Below, one piece after another: positions 27,035-36,725 of a stretch of 64,000 bases of DNA. Source of the DNA: an uncultured Cellvibrionales bacterium (GTDB lineage: Bacteria > Pseudomonadota > Gammaproteobacteria > Pseudomonadales > Dasaniaceae); assembly GCA_913019905.1 (NCBI GenBank), contig CAJVZD010000005.1, forward strand, positions 124,001 to 188,000, given 5' to 3'. The stretch's first letter is position 1. Each line of letters opens with the position of its first letter. A program made the position numbers and the translations under genes. The notes below the pieces were generated by a model. The model ran no database searches. It saw nothing but the letters and a program-made list of their open reading frames with translations, and was not told the origin of the DNA.

Positions 27035-27720
27035 GCAAGCAGATACCCCGTAATATGGAATCCAAAAAGAACAAATCCTGCGCACATAATAATGAGGTTT
27101 ACAGCGTAGGTATGGTTTGCAAAACCAGGCTGTCGTCGCCAGGCAATTAAGGCCACCAAAATCGCGCTCAATGCCAGTAATTGTCCCAGCTCAACGCCGA
27201 CGTTAAAGCTCACGAGGTTAATTAGCAGGCTTTCGTCGGAGCTAATGTAATTTTGTAACTTAGTGGCGAGACCCAGACCGTGACATAAGCCGAATGCGAA
27301 TACCGCAATTCTCGTATCCGGTTGCCAAAGTGACAGGGCTTTAAAGCCGTTTATATTTTCAAATGCCTTGTAAGCGACCGAGAGACCGATAACAGAATCC
27401 ACTAGATCGCCACTCACCTGCCAGTTTGCAAGTACGCCCAACAACAAAGTGGAGCTGTGTCCAATGGTGAATAGTGTGACATAAAGCACGATATCACGGG
27501 GCTTAAACAGGAAAAAAACAACGCCCATAAGAAACAAAAGGTGATCGTAGCCAGTAAACATATGTTTGGCGCCTAAGTACAAAAAAGGCCCCACCGCTGT
27601 TCCTGTCAGATTTTCTACAAATCGTGCATTATCTGCGGAAATGTCGTGTCCTGTTACAACCACAGTGCTATAGCTGAGAGCTATGAATATAAGTAACTTA
27701 AATAAAATTGAAAATCTCAT
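27031..27720 (-). CDS. HupE/UreJ-family membrane protein
   Basis: 229 residues, signal-like N terminus, about six spans. HupE/UreJ histidine motifs are present: GYDHLLFLMG, FTIGHSSTLLLG and FGLCHGLGLA. HupE proteins are known or suspected nickel/cobalt transporters, but the family also occurs in operons without hydrogenase or urease, as here. A periplasm-facing N-terminal extension carries GHDIS. Gap to the upstream haem lipoprotein is 13 bases. Confidence 0.82.
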   Translation of the reverse strand: MRFSILFKLLIFIALSYSTVVVTGHDISADNARFVENLTGTAVGPFLYLGAKHMFTGYDHLLFLMGVVFFLFKPRDIVLYVTLFTIGHSSTLLLGVLANWQVSGDLVDSVIGLSVAYKAFENINGFKALSLWQPDTRIAVFAFGLCHGLGLATKLQNYISSDESLLINLVSFNVGVELGQLLALSAILVALIAWRRQPGFANHTYAVNLIIMCAGFVLFGFHITGYLLA

Positions 27721-27733
27721 TTAAGCGAATAGT

Positions 27734-28189
27734 CTATTTCGGTAAGTACTGGTTATGACAGGCCTTGCATACGAGATAAATCTGACCGCCGGCTTCAAAC
27801 AGCGCTGCGCCGTCCTGATTTTGTGCGGCTTCGAGAGCCAGGGTTCCAGCTTCAGTCAAGCCCTTGGAATATTCAAGCCAATCATCTCCTCTGGCGCGTC
27901 CGGGCATCGCAAGCAGATTTCCGGTCTCTGCAACAATTGCTGCACTATTCACCACATGTTGCCACTGCTCTACTGTTGTTGGCGTTAAGTCTTGTTCTCC
28001 TTCTACCGTTATAATCGAGCCGGCGGAGTCCCATATGACATCTGTCGCTGGATCGAGAACCCATAACATTGTCTGCTTCATATCGGTAACTATATGGTAG
28101 TTATTGTCAGAAACGACGGCTTTTTCTTGTCCACAAGCTGCTAACAGTAGGATCACTAGCAGGCCTGTAATTCGCCAAAGTTTATGCAT
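27734..28189 (-). CDS. Cytochrome c'-like haem lipoprotein
   Basis: 151 residues. Lipobox LLLAAC with Cys19, then a predicted four-helix bundle, and a C-terminal haem-binding CKACH just before the end, as in cytochrome c' proteins (PF01322-like). It is thus anchored in a membrane, facing the periplasm. ATG 28189 is the start; a longer frame exists but gives no signal. First gene of the six-gene minus-strand operon. Confidence 0.8.
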   Translation of the reverse strand: MHKLWRITGLLVILLLAACGQEKAVVSDNNYHIVTDMKQTMLWVLDPATDVIWDSAGSIITVEGEQDLTPTTVEQWQHVVNSAAIVAETGNLLAMPGRARGDDWLEYSKGLTEAGTLALEAAQNQDGAALFEAGGQIYLVCKACHNQYLPK

Positions 28190-28777
28190 AATAATTCTCA
28201 ATTTATTATTGTGAAAAGTCGTGAAATGACAAGTCGAAATTAAACGTCTTCGCAAACTTGAAATGCATGATAACGTCTTTTGCTAATAATAGAAGCTATG
28301 TTACGAATTTTTCATAAACACCGAAAGATCCCACCGATGTTTGTATGCTGAAAACCACGACCCAGTGAGCTGGAAATTAATTCTACGGCTGCTGAAAATC
28401 GGTAAGTCCCTCGGTTTCGTTTCATTTTGGACTATTTTGTGGCTGCATTTGTGTTAAGGTTTTTAAAATGTAAATTATGGTGATTAGCCAGTAAAAGCGA
28501 TGGTTGTCATTGCAGGGTGAATACCTTAGCTGTACAAAAAGACCCGTAATCACAGCGCAGATAATTCTCAGTCAACCATGACTAAATGACTTTTGCTAGT
28601 GGTGATGACAGCGATATTGGTATTCTGTTAGACGAAATATGAAAAGTCCGCTCACTTTGATCGTTGGGTTTGCAAGCTAAGTGAAAAATAGTAAACAAAG
28701 AGTGGCTCAATGTATCGGTCTGAGCATTGGGGTAAATATTGACAAAGCCACTCACTCACTAAAATACAGGAGACGAT
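28190..28777. other. Divergent intergenic region
   Basis: 588 bases between the haem lipoprotein (leftward) and the amidohydrolase (rightward). It should hold both promoters. GAGTGGCT near 28700 and AGCCACTC near 28745 form a spaced inverted repeat that could be an operator. Nothing else is recognised. Confidence 0.4.
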
Positions 28778-29800
28778 ATGTCGCAGTTAAAAACTGAAAA
28801 ACAACGTTGGCTCGATCAAGTTGTCGAAGAAATTATTGAGCCAGAACTGGCGATTGTTGATCCTCATCACCATTTGTGGCGAGATCGCGGAACGGATTAT
28901 CTGGTCGAAGACCTGCTTATCGATACGGGGTCGGGGCATAACATTCAAAAAACCGTTTTTATCGAATGCGGCGCTGAATATCTCACTGATGGCCCCGATC
29001 ATTTAAAACCGCTAGGAGAGACCGAGTTTGTGGTGGAGCAAGCAAAGCTCAGTCGTGAATACGCGGGAACTGCGGGTGGTGCGGTTATTGCCGGTATCGT
29101 GGGCAGCGCTGATTTACGTCTGGGCAGTGCCGTTCAGGATGTTTTGACCCAGCATATTGAAATCGCCGGCGCCCTCTTTAAAGGAATTCGTCATGCTTTG
29201 GCCCATGCTGAATTTCCGGACGCCTTGCTGATAGCTGGACGTGCGCCTGCAGGTTTATATCTGGATGAAAACTTCCGGAAAGGATTGAAGGTTTTGGGCA
29301 AAATGGATCTCACTTATGACTCGTGGCACTATCATTATCAAAATCGTGATTTTGCCGAATTAGCCAGATCGGCACCAGATACTGTGATGGTGCTGGACCA
29401 TTTCGGAACACCGCTGGGTGTCGGTCCGTATCTCAAAGAGAAGGACGCAATCTTTACTCAGTGGAAGAAAGATATACGTGAGATTGCCGATTGTAAAAAT
29501 GTTGTTGCAAAATTGGGCGGGCTCGCGATGCCGGATAATGGTTTTGGCTGGGATAAAAATTCGGTACCACCCACTTCTGACGAATTTTGTGCAATGCAAA
29601 GAGACTGGTATCTTCATACCATTGATTGTTTTGGGCCGGAGCGTTGCATGATGGAAAGTAATTTCCCGGTTGACAAGATGTCACTTTCCTACCCGGTGTT
29701 GTATAACGGTTTGAAAAAAATAGTGGCGGATTTTTCCCGTAGCGATAAAGAAGCACTGTTTTACAATACTGCTTCGAAAATCTACCGGTTGGATGAATAG
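28778..29800 (+). CDS. Amidohydrolase-family protein (TIM barrel)
   Basis: 340 residues. Metal-binding DPHHHLWRD (about 28-35), VFIECGAEY, FKGIRHALAHAE, MVLDHFGTPLG and C-terminal MMESNFPVDK identify an amidohydrolase 2-type member such as lactonases or decarboxylases. Excellent AGGAG ribosome site. It may act on a ring-cleavage or lactone intermediate in the surrounding catabolic genes. Confidence 0.88.
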   Translation: MSQLKTEKQRWLDQVVEEIIEPELAIVDPHHHLWRDRGTDYLVEDLLIDTGSGHNIQKTVFIECGAEYLTDGPDHLKPLGETEFVVEQAKLSREYAGTAGGAVIAGIVGSADLRLGSAVQDVLTQHIEIAGALFKGIRHALAHAEFPDALLIAGRAPAGLYLDENFRKGLKVLGKMDLTYDSWHYHYQNRDFAELARSAPDTVMVLDHFGTPLGVGPYLKEKDAIFTQWKKDIREIADCKNVVAKLGGLAMPDNGFGWDKNSVPPTSDEFCAMQRDWYLHTIDCFGPERCMMESNFPVDKMSLSYPVLYNGLKKIVADFSRSDKEALFYNTASKIYRLDE

Positions 29801-30388
29801 CGAATAGAATTTCGACAAACTTTGTAAGCACAACTTGCCGTTGTAGAATGAACCTTCTGACTTTGTTCGCAGCGATCCTAACGGTAACTTCACGGTCGCT
29901 GCGTCGGACTGTTAGTTTCCAAATGGCACCGTCATCATAGCGCAGATGAATACCCTTACTGTGGCGGAAACGAGGGTCTGTTGGCTAGGGACTTTCGATG
30001 TTGGTGTTGTTGTTGATATTGTTGCGGGTCTATCGAATCGACGGCAGTGGGCAGATCTGACTCCCATCGTCCAGATGGCTTATGTTTAGAGAAGGAAGGT
30101 TTGATATGGGTGGCAGGTCCCCTGAGATATATGTTATTCGCGTTCATGAAGGCGGAAAATTGTGTGAAGGGTTAATGTGTAGCATGTCGCCTATGTCTGT
30201 ACGTTAGAGGGTGAAAGCCGAAAATCCTGTCTATTTGTACCTCGGCAGAATCCGGGCCTCGAGCCAAAGCAAGTCGTAAGGAGCGAATCGAAGGAACCAG
30301 AGTTGCTATTGCGGGCGTGTTAATCAGGTCTATTCATTAGTTCGATGGTTTAAAGCCGTTTAATAATCTAATTTGGAAACCATCATTC
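29801..30388. other. Intergenic region, possible short ORF at 30106-30207
   Basis: No firm gene. A 33-codon frame at 30106-30207 has a strong AAGGAAGG site, seven bases ahead of ATG, but the peptide (rich in Met and Cys toward its end) matches nothing I recognise. It may be a small protein or chance. Confidence 0.4.
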
Positions 30389-31234
30389 ATGGTGTTAGCG
30401 GAGAACGCTCTATTTTTTGCCATCGGTGCACTGGTGCTGAACGGTGTCTATGAATTGGTCTATCGTGCCGCTCATCAGAAAGGCATGAATGAAAACAGTT
30501 ATATGTTGATACAAACAGGAACTGTTTTTTTGTGCTTGTTATTGTTTAGTAGTGGCGGCATAGGATTTCAGCTGGAGGTTTCGATTTTTTTCCTGGGTTT
30601 ACTGTCCGGTATCATTGGTCTGGTTACGGGGTGGACCTTTTTGTACGCGATGGGAAGAGGTCCGCTGGCTGTAACCTCTGCGATACGAAAACTTGGGTTT
30701 GTCGTTACGGCTGTGCTAGCTGTTATTTTTCTTGACGAAACATTGACTGTACAACGCTTAATTGCTCTTTTCGTCGCCTGCATTGCTCTGTTGGTGATGG
30801 GGTGGTCATCGAATATAGCTCATCGACCTCATCCGATGGTGTTTATCACACTCTTTTCAGCGGGATTAATGACATTTATCCATAAGTTGGTGGCGATTAC
30901 TGGCGTGTCGGTAACCGCCTTTTTGATGGTGCAAGCGGGTACTGCCCATCTGTCATCGCATATTCTATGTATCAAGGGTGATGGTTATCAGATGAACCGT
31001 CGCTTGTTTTTTTACGCTTTACTCTCTGGCGGGATAATTGCTGTAATGATGACTTTAGGCATGTATGCATTACGGCATGGAGATGCGATCGTCATCGCGC
31101 CAATTCTACAATTGGGGTTTCTGGTTACGGCCCCGCTCAGTTTTCTTTTGTTTCGCGAGGTGATTACCTGGCAAAAACTATTCGGGATTGTTGTCGGCAC
31201 CCTTGCCATTGTTTTGTTTACCCGTGGCGGTTAG
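30389..31234 (+). CDS. EamA/DMT-superfamily permease
   Basis: 281 residues, nine or ten hydrophobic spans arranged as two EamA-like halves; the first half ends near VLAVIFLDETLTVQR and the second near FLLFREVITWQK, the usual conserved turns. Probable inner-membrane exporter or importer of a metabolite, substrate unknown. Confidence 0.85.
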   Translation: MVLAENALFFAIGALVLNGVYELVYRAAHQKGMNENSYMLIQTGTVFLCLLLFSSGGIGFQLEVSIFFLGLLSGIIGLVTGWTFLYAMGRGPLAVTSAIRKLGFVVTAVLAVIFLDETLTVQRLIALFVACIALLVMGWSSNIAHRPHPMVFITLFSAGLMTFIHKLVAITGVSVTAFLMVQAGTAHLSSHILCIKGDGYQMNRRLFFYALLSGGIIAVMMTLGMYALRHGDAIVIAPILQLGFLVTAPLSFLLFREVITWQKLFGIVVGTLAIVLFTRGG

Positions 31235-31405
31235 TCGCCGCGAAGGCTATCAATCATCGATAACTAATCCCTATTGTCGCTGTAATCTGGCAACCGAATT
31301 CCGCCGCAAAAAACGTAAAAAGTCGGTTGCCCGTGTCTAGCGGGCGCCAATGTCTAGCAGGCTGCGTCTATTTACCCGTGTCCCAAATGGAGAGGCCAAC
31401 ATCTA

Positions 31406-32176
31406 TTAGTAATTTGCTCTGTCGGTAATGGCTCCATCTACGATGAAGTTTATACCGGTGGTAAACGACGACAAAGGACTGGCCAGGAACACAGCGGCAT
31501 TGGCAATATCTTCCGGGGTCGCCATTCTTCCTGTCGGGTTACGTTTCATGGTCGCGGCAAATACGTCCGGCATATTTTCTTCGATCATATGCCAAACGCC
31601 GCCTTTGAAATAGACGGTGCCCGGAGAAACGACATTGGCTCTTATGTGCTTAGCCGCATTTTCTTTGGCAAGGCCTTTTACATAGTGAACCAATGCACCT
31701 TTGATCGCTCCATAAGCAGAGGGTGCGGACGCGTTGACAGAAGATACTGAGCCGATCGATATTATCGAAGCGTCACCATTTTCACTCGCAGCGTGCTCTA
31801 ATAAAGGTTTCGCCGCTTCTACTGCGTTCATCAATCCGAGTATGTCGATGGAAAGGCCGGCTTTCCAGTCTTCTTCGCTACTGCCCTGTGTCATGGCAGA
31901 AGCATTTGATACTAAAATATCAATACCGCCAAGTTCTTCTCCCGCTGCAATAACCCAGGCTTTAAGTGCGTCGCCATCACTGATGTCGATGGCTGCGCCA
32001 ATAACAGTGACACCTTTTCCTGACAGCTCTGCAATACTCGCGTCGACCTGTTCTGAATTTCGAGCGCATAGAGCGATGTTAACGCCTTCGTTTATCAAAT
32101 TTTCAACAATTGAGCGGCCGATGCCCCGTGTTCCACCTAAAATAATTGCCTTTTTTCCTTTCAGTCCGAGATCCAT
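31406..32176 (-). CDS. Short-chain dehydrogenase/reductase
   Basis: 256 residues. Cofactor loop GGTRGIG, SNAS in place of the usual NNAG, and Tyr155/Lys159 with Ser143. C-terminal GINFIVDGA typical. Preceded by GGAGAC. Diverges from the other SDR gene 250 bases away, but not an adjacent operon. Substrate unknown. Confidence 0.9.
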   Translation of the reverse strand: MDLGLKGKKAIILGGTRGIGRSIVENLINEGVNIALCARNSEQVDASIAELSGKGVTVIGAAIDISDGDALKAWVIAAGEELGGIDILVSNASAMTQGSSEEDWKAGLSIDILGLMNAVEAAKPLLEHAASENGDASIISIGSVSSVNASAPSAYGAIKGALVHYVKGLAKENAAKHIRANVVSPGTVYFKGGVWHMIEENMPDVFAATMKRNPTGRMATPEDIANAAVFLASPLSSFTTGINFIVDGAITDRANY

Positions 32177-32426
32177 TAGTCAGTCTCCATCAAATTATTC
32201 AAGATTAGTGGCCTCGTTCTGCGCGGGGTTACGATAAAAGAGCGAGAGGGTCAGCCGAGTTAGAACCATCAACGGGTGATGGCTTGCAGACGCAAAGTAT
32301 ATCACGTGATTTTGATAGTCTTATCAACAATGCTTATAATGCCGCGAATACCTACTAGTAAAACTCTCGGTGCTACAAGTTAATGGTTAATTTGTATGCG
32401 GTGCAGGGGCAAGGAAAAACACGAAT

Positions 32427-33242
32427 ATGAATACGAATATGAGCGTAAACAACCTCTTTTCAATAGAAGGCAAGACCGCATTGGTTACCGGCGGTTCTCG
32501 TGGTATTGGTGAAATGATTGCAGCGGGTTTTTTGAGCAACGGAGTCAAGGTCTACATTAGTTCTCGAAAAGCAGACGTTTGCGATGCAACGGCTAAACGG
32601 TTAAACGAACAATACGAAGGGGAGTGTATTTCCATCCCGGCAGACCTATCTAATCTTGACGGTGTACAGAAACTCGCAGACGAATTAACTTCCCGTGAGA
32701 GTAAAATCGACATTCTTGTAAACAATGCGGGAGTTTCCTGGGGTGCGCCCTTAGAGGAGTTTCCCGAATTAGGCTGGGATAAAGTGATGGACACCAATGT
32801 TAAGGGGGTTTTCTTCCTAACTCAAAAGCTACTGCCCTTACTACGTGCCTCAGCCTCAGCTGCAGACCCCGCTAAAGTGATAAATATTGGGTCGATCGAC
32901 GGCTTAAAGTCAGCTGTTTTTGATACTTTCTCCTACGGTGCATCGAAAGCCGCCGTGCATCATTTGACACGATTTATGGCTGCCCATTTAACGAAGGAAA
33001 ACATCATATTTAATAACATTGCGCCGGGACCTTTTCCGACCTGGATGTTAAGTACCGGTGTAGGATTTGGTGGAGAAACTGAAGGTGCTGACTGGGATGC
33101 AGTTGGCAAAAGCAATCCGACTGGGCGTGTTGGTACTCCCGAGGATATTGCCGGATTGTCAATTTTCTTAAGCTCACGCGCTGGCAACTATATTGTTGGT
33201 CAAACTATCGCCTGTGACGGCGGGGTGGTAGCGACGTCTTAA
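32427..33242 (+). CDS. Short-chain dehydrogenase/reductase
   Basis: 271 residues. Cofactor loop TGGSRGIG, NNAG (99-102), Ser156, Tyr170 and Lys174. C-terminal GQTIACDGGVV. Start could be ATG 32427 or ATG 32439; neither has a strong ribosome site. Followed by a good terminator. NAD(P)-dependent oxidoreductase of unknown substrate. Confidence 0.9.
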   Translation: MNTNMSVNNLFSIEGKTALVTGGSRGIGEMIAAGFLSNGVKVYISSRKADVCDATAKRLNEQYEGECISIPADLSNLDGVQKLADELTSRESKIDILVNNAGVSWGAPLEEFPELGWDKVMDTNVKGVFFLTQKLLPLLRASASAADPAKVINIGSIDGLKSAVFDTFSYGASKAAVHHLTRFMAAHLTKENIIFNNIAPGPFPTWMLSTGVGFGGETEGADWDAVGKSNPTGRVGTPEDIAGLSIFLSSRAGNYIVGQTIACDGGVVATS

Positions 33243-33279
33243 CTTCTTTTTAGCAGCGGGACCTTAATCATGACTCATC

Positions 33280-33303
33280 AAAAGAGTCGAAAACTCTTTT
33301 TTT
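33280..33303 (+). terminator. Intrinsic terminator after SDR
   Basis: AAAAGAGT and ACTCTTTT pair over a 5-base CGAAA loop, with a T7 run. About 40 bases after the SDR stop. Confidence 0.85.
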
Positions 33304-33620
33304 GTATTTGAACTTTAGTCATTGTTAAGGTCCAAGCACGTGGTATTTTAGCTTTGCGTCTGGATCCGTGAGGCGCAATATCTCTTGAGGGTATTTTTGT
33401 CGTACCGATATAGATCTAAACGTTATAGTATTGAACGAATTACTGTTAGGCGGCAGAGTATTGGACATTAGAGTATTGAGCGATATTGTACTCACTACTC
33501 AAGATCGGACTGTCTATTCATCGTATTTGTAGGAACTTGTCCCCGACGGGTTATCGTGGATTAACAAGAACAGACAGATAGTGATTCAGTGTAAATTGAA
33601 CCAAACTTTTTAGGAGAGTG
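33304..33620. other. Intergenic region before M16 peptidase
   Basis: No gene seen. AGTATTG recurs three times between about 33428 and 33480, with unclear meaning. TAGGAGAG directly precedes the peptidase ATG. Confidence 0.4.
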
Positions 33621-36476
33621 ATGTTGAAATATTGGGCCATTGGATTGTTTGCCATATTGTTAACAGCGTGCACTGTTGCCAAGCAGGATGCTGCGGACAA
33701 GTTTAGTACGACTGCAGGGGTAGCCGGTATCAACTTTGTCGAAGAAGTTGCCGCTCAGCCGGGTAAGACGATCATTTCCTATAAAAAGTACGTTTTGGAT
33801 AATGGCTTAACTTTAATTTTACATGAGGATAACTCCGACCCACTTGTTCATGTCGACGTTACTTACCACGTCGGTTCTGCGCGAGAATCAATTGGAAAAT
33901 CGGGGTTTGCGCATTTTTTCGAGCATATGATGTTTCAAGGGTCTGAGAATGTTGCCGATGAGCAGCACTTCAAATTAGTCACTGAAGCCGGCGGAACGAT
34001 GAACGGCACGACAAGTTCTGATCGAACAAATTATTTTCAAACCGTACCGGTTAATCAACTCGAAAAAATGCTCTGGCTGGAGTCTGACCGAATGGGGTAC
34101 TTTGTCGGTTCGGTAACCCAGGAAAAATTTGAAGTACAGCGTGAAACGGTAAAAAATGAGCGCGGGCAACGGGTCGATAATCGGCCTTATGGTCGTTTGA
34201 ATGAACGTGTATCCGCCGCTCTATACCCTGAAGGTCATCCGTATTCATGGCCGGTTATTGGTTTTATGGAAGATTTGAACCGTGTTAATGTAGACGATTT
34301 AAAGGCATTTTTCCTACGTTGGTACGGACCCAACAATGCGACGATCACTATTGGTGGTGATATTGATGTGACCGAGACGCTAAAATTAGTGTCAAAATAT
34401 TTTGGCCCCATTCCAAAAGGACCGGACGTGGCCATGCCGGAAAAACCGGAATTCGCGCTAGATAAAGATCGTTATATTTCAATGGAGGACAACGTTAATC
34501 TTCCGCTACTTTACATGACACTTCCAACCGTAAACGTTAGGCATGTCGACGAGGCGCCGCTGGATTTGTTGTCGACAATACTGGGTGGTGGAAAAACGTC
34601 TCTACTATACAAAAACCTTGTTAAAAACCAAATCGCAGTTCAGGCCGGTGTTAGTCATCCCTGTGCAGAATTGGCCTGTACATTTAACCTGATGGCATTG
34701 CCGCACCCAGCATCAGGTAAAACAATGGCTGAGATAGAAACCATAATCCGTGAGACTCTGGTTGAGTTTGAAAAGCGTGGCGTTGAAGAAGATGATCTTA
34801 TAAAAGCAAAGGCTCAAATGGAGGCAGGTTTCGTTTTCGGCTTGCAAAGTGTTTCGGGTAAAGTCAGTCAGCTTGCTTACAACCAAACGTTTAAAGGTGA
34901 CCCTAACTATATAGAACAAGATATTGAGCGTTATGCGAGTGTGACAAAAGACGACGTGATGCGGGTATTTAAGCGATACATAAAAGATCGTCCTGCAGTT
35001 GTTATGAGTATTGTTCCAAACGGAAAGCCTGAAATGGTGGCGGCACCCGATAATTTTGATGTTGTAAAGCGGGCTTTACCTAAAGCGGTGTCTCAAAAAG
35101 AAACACTAGTGGTGCGAACGGCAAGAGATAGTTTCGACCGGAGTATTATTCCTGTCGCCGCCGCGAATAAGCCCGTCGACGTGCCAACCATGTGGCATGA
35201 AACACTCTCAAGCGGGATAAAGGTTCTTGGTAGCCAAAGTTTGGAAACGCCAACGACGTCGCTGTTAATAAAGGTCCCCGCCGGACATTATTTTGAAAGT
35301 ATAGACAAGTCTGGAACTGCTTCTCTTTTGGCTGCGATGTTGAACGAATCAACCGCCTCGCGTAGCGCGGAAGAGATGAGTAAAGAATTACAAAAGCTCG
35401 GTAGTTCGGTAACGATTTCTTCTGGCTACACTTATTTGACGATTAATGTTAATACCTTGACCAAGCATTTGGGCGCGACAATGACGTTGCTTAGCGAAAA
35501 GATATTACACCCCGCATTTAACGACAGCGAATTTGAACGAGTGCGAAATAACTCAGTACAGGGTATTAAGAATTCCCAAAAGGATGCGGGCTATCTGGCG
35601 AGTACTGCCTACATCAAGTTGCTTAACGGTGAAACGATAGCGGGTTCCCCGCGCGCTGGAACTGAACTGTCCTTAAATAATGTAAGTCTTTCCGACGTAA
35701 AATCCTTTTACGCGACCCATTTCAAGCCGGGAAATGGACAACTGATCGTCGTCTCAGATTTGGACAAAAAGACTGTCGTGAAGAGCATTGCAACGTTAAA
35801 CGGCTGGGCCGGTAATGGGCCGACACTGGACGTTGAGATTGACATGCCTGATACCAAGCCGGGAATTATCTATTTGGTCCATAAAGATAATGCGGCACAG
35901 TCCGTTATTCGCTTGGGCAAGCGTTCTCTGAAAAAAGACTTCACGGGTGAGTACTATAAGAATTACTTAATGAACTTTCCTTTGGGCGGTGCGTTTAATA
36001 GTCGAATTAACTTGAACTTGCGGGAAGATAAAGCCTATACCTATGGGGCTAGATCCGGGTTTTCAGGAGACAAATTATCCGGTCGTTTTTCAGCTAGTGC
36101 AGAAGTTCGAGCTGATGTTACCGATAAATCGATTGTCGAATTTGTAAAAGAGATTAAACAGTATGTAGAGAATGGGATTACAGATGAAGAATTGGCTTTT
36201 ATGCGAAAAGCAATCAATCAGAAAGACGCACTAAAGTATGAGACTCCCGGAGCGAAGCTAGGTTTTCTTGCTCAGATTTTGGAATACGACTTGTCGCCAT
36301 CATTTGTTAAAACCCGCGCATCTATAGTCGATACTATCAGTGCCGATGAAATCAATGCGCTGGCGCAAAAACATCTTAACATTGACGATATGATTATTGT
36401 GGTGGTAGGTGATTCGATCGTTTTAAAGCCGCAGCTCGAGGCTCTAGGATATACGGTTGAAGATTATGATGTCTAG
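33621..36476 (+). CDS. M16 zinc peptidase lipoprotein (two-domain)
   Basis: 951 residues. Lipobox LLTAC with Cys17, then two M16 halves. First half has the inverted zinc motif HFFEH (His98, Glu101, His102) and the downstream RETVKNERGQRVDN. Second half lacks an HxxEH site and carries the RINLNLREDKAYTYG segment. This is the usual pitrilysin/pqqL-like arrangement in a single chain, anchored in the envelope. ATG 33621 is preferred over GTG 33618 from ribosome-site spacing. It may degrade peptides in the periplasm. Confidence 0.92.
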   Translation: MLKYWAIGLFAILLTACTVAKQDAADKFSTTAGVAGINFVEEVAAQPGKTIISYKKYVLDNGLTLILHEDNSDPLVHVDVTYHVGSARESIGKSGFAHFFEHMMFQGSENVADEQHFKLVTEAGGTMNGTTSSDRTNYFQTVPVNQLEKMLWLESDRMGYFVGSVTQEKFEVQRETVKNERGQRVDNRPYGRLNERVSAALYPEGHPYSWPVIGFMEDLNRVNVDDLKAFFLRWYGPNNATITIGGDIDVTETLKLVSKYFGPIPKGPDVAMPEKPEFALDKDRYISMEDNVNLPLLYMTLPTVNVRHVDEAPLDLLSTILGGGKTSLLYKNLVKNQIAVQAGVSHPCAELACTFNLMALPHPASGKTMAEIETIIRETLVEFEKRGVEEDDLIKAKAQMEAGFVFGLQSVSGKVSQLAYNQTFKGDPNYIEQDIERYASVTKDDVMRVFKRYIKDRPAVVMSIVPNGKPEMVAAPDNFDVVKRALPKAVSQKETLVVRTARDSFDRSIIPVAAANKPVDVPTMWHETLSSGIKVLGSQSLETPTTSLLIKVPAGHYFESIDKSGTASLLAAMLNESTASRSAEEMSKELQKLGSSVTISSGYTYLTINVNTLTKHLGATMTLLSEKILHPAFNDSEFERVRNNSVQGIKNSQKDAGYLASTAYIKLLNGETIAGSPRAGTELSLNNVSLSDVKSFYATHFKPGNGQLIVVSDLDKKTVVKSIATLNGWAGNGPTLDVEIDMPDTKPGIIYLVHKDNAAQSVIRLGKRSLKKDFTGEYYKNYLMNFPLGGAFNSRINLNLREDKAYTYGARSGFSGDKLSGRFSASAEVRADVTDKSIVEFVKEIKQYVENGITDEELAFMRKAINQKDALKYETPGAKLGFLAQILEYDLSPSFVKTRASIVDTISADEINALAQKHLNIDDMIIVVVGDSIVLKPQLEALGYTVEDYDV

Positions 36477-36686
36477 CGGCCACTAGTAAAGCGGGTTTTT
36501 TAGAAATTTGGAGGGACGCAGAGTTAGGTTTTATTTGGCAAAGAGGTTTTACCGAAATTCCCTTTTCTGCTACATCGACCGACTAGTTTCGCCAGTTTAT
36601 AGGAAGAGATTACTGCAAGAATTTACTATAAGAATTTACGATAAGAATTTACTACAAGAGCTACCACTTGAGTCTATACCGTGAGG

Positions 36687-36718
36687 TTACAACACGAGCT
36701 TGAAGGCTCGTGTTGTAA
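36687..36718. terminator. Hairpin between convergent genes
   Basis: A 13-pair stem (TTACAACACGAGC and its complement) around TTGAAG, between the M16 gene and the oppositely oriented acyl-CoA synthetase. It resembles a bidirectional transcription end. Its ACACGAGC core resembles the 7288 hairpin. Confidence 0.6.
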
Positions 36719-36725
36719 ACAGTCT

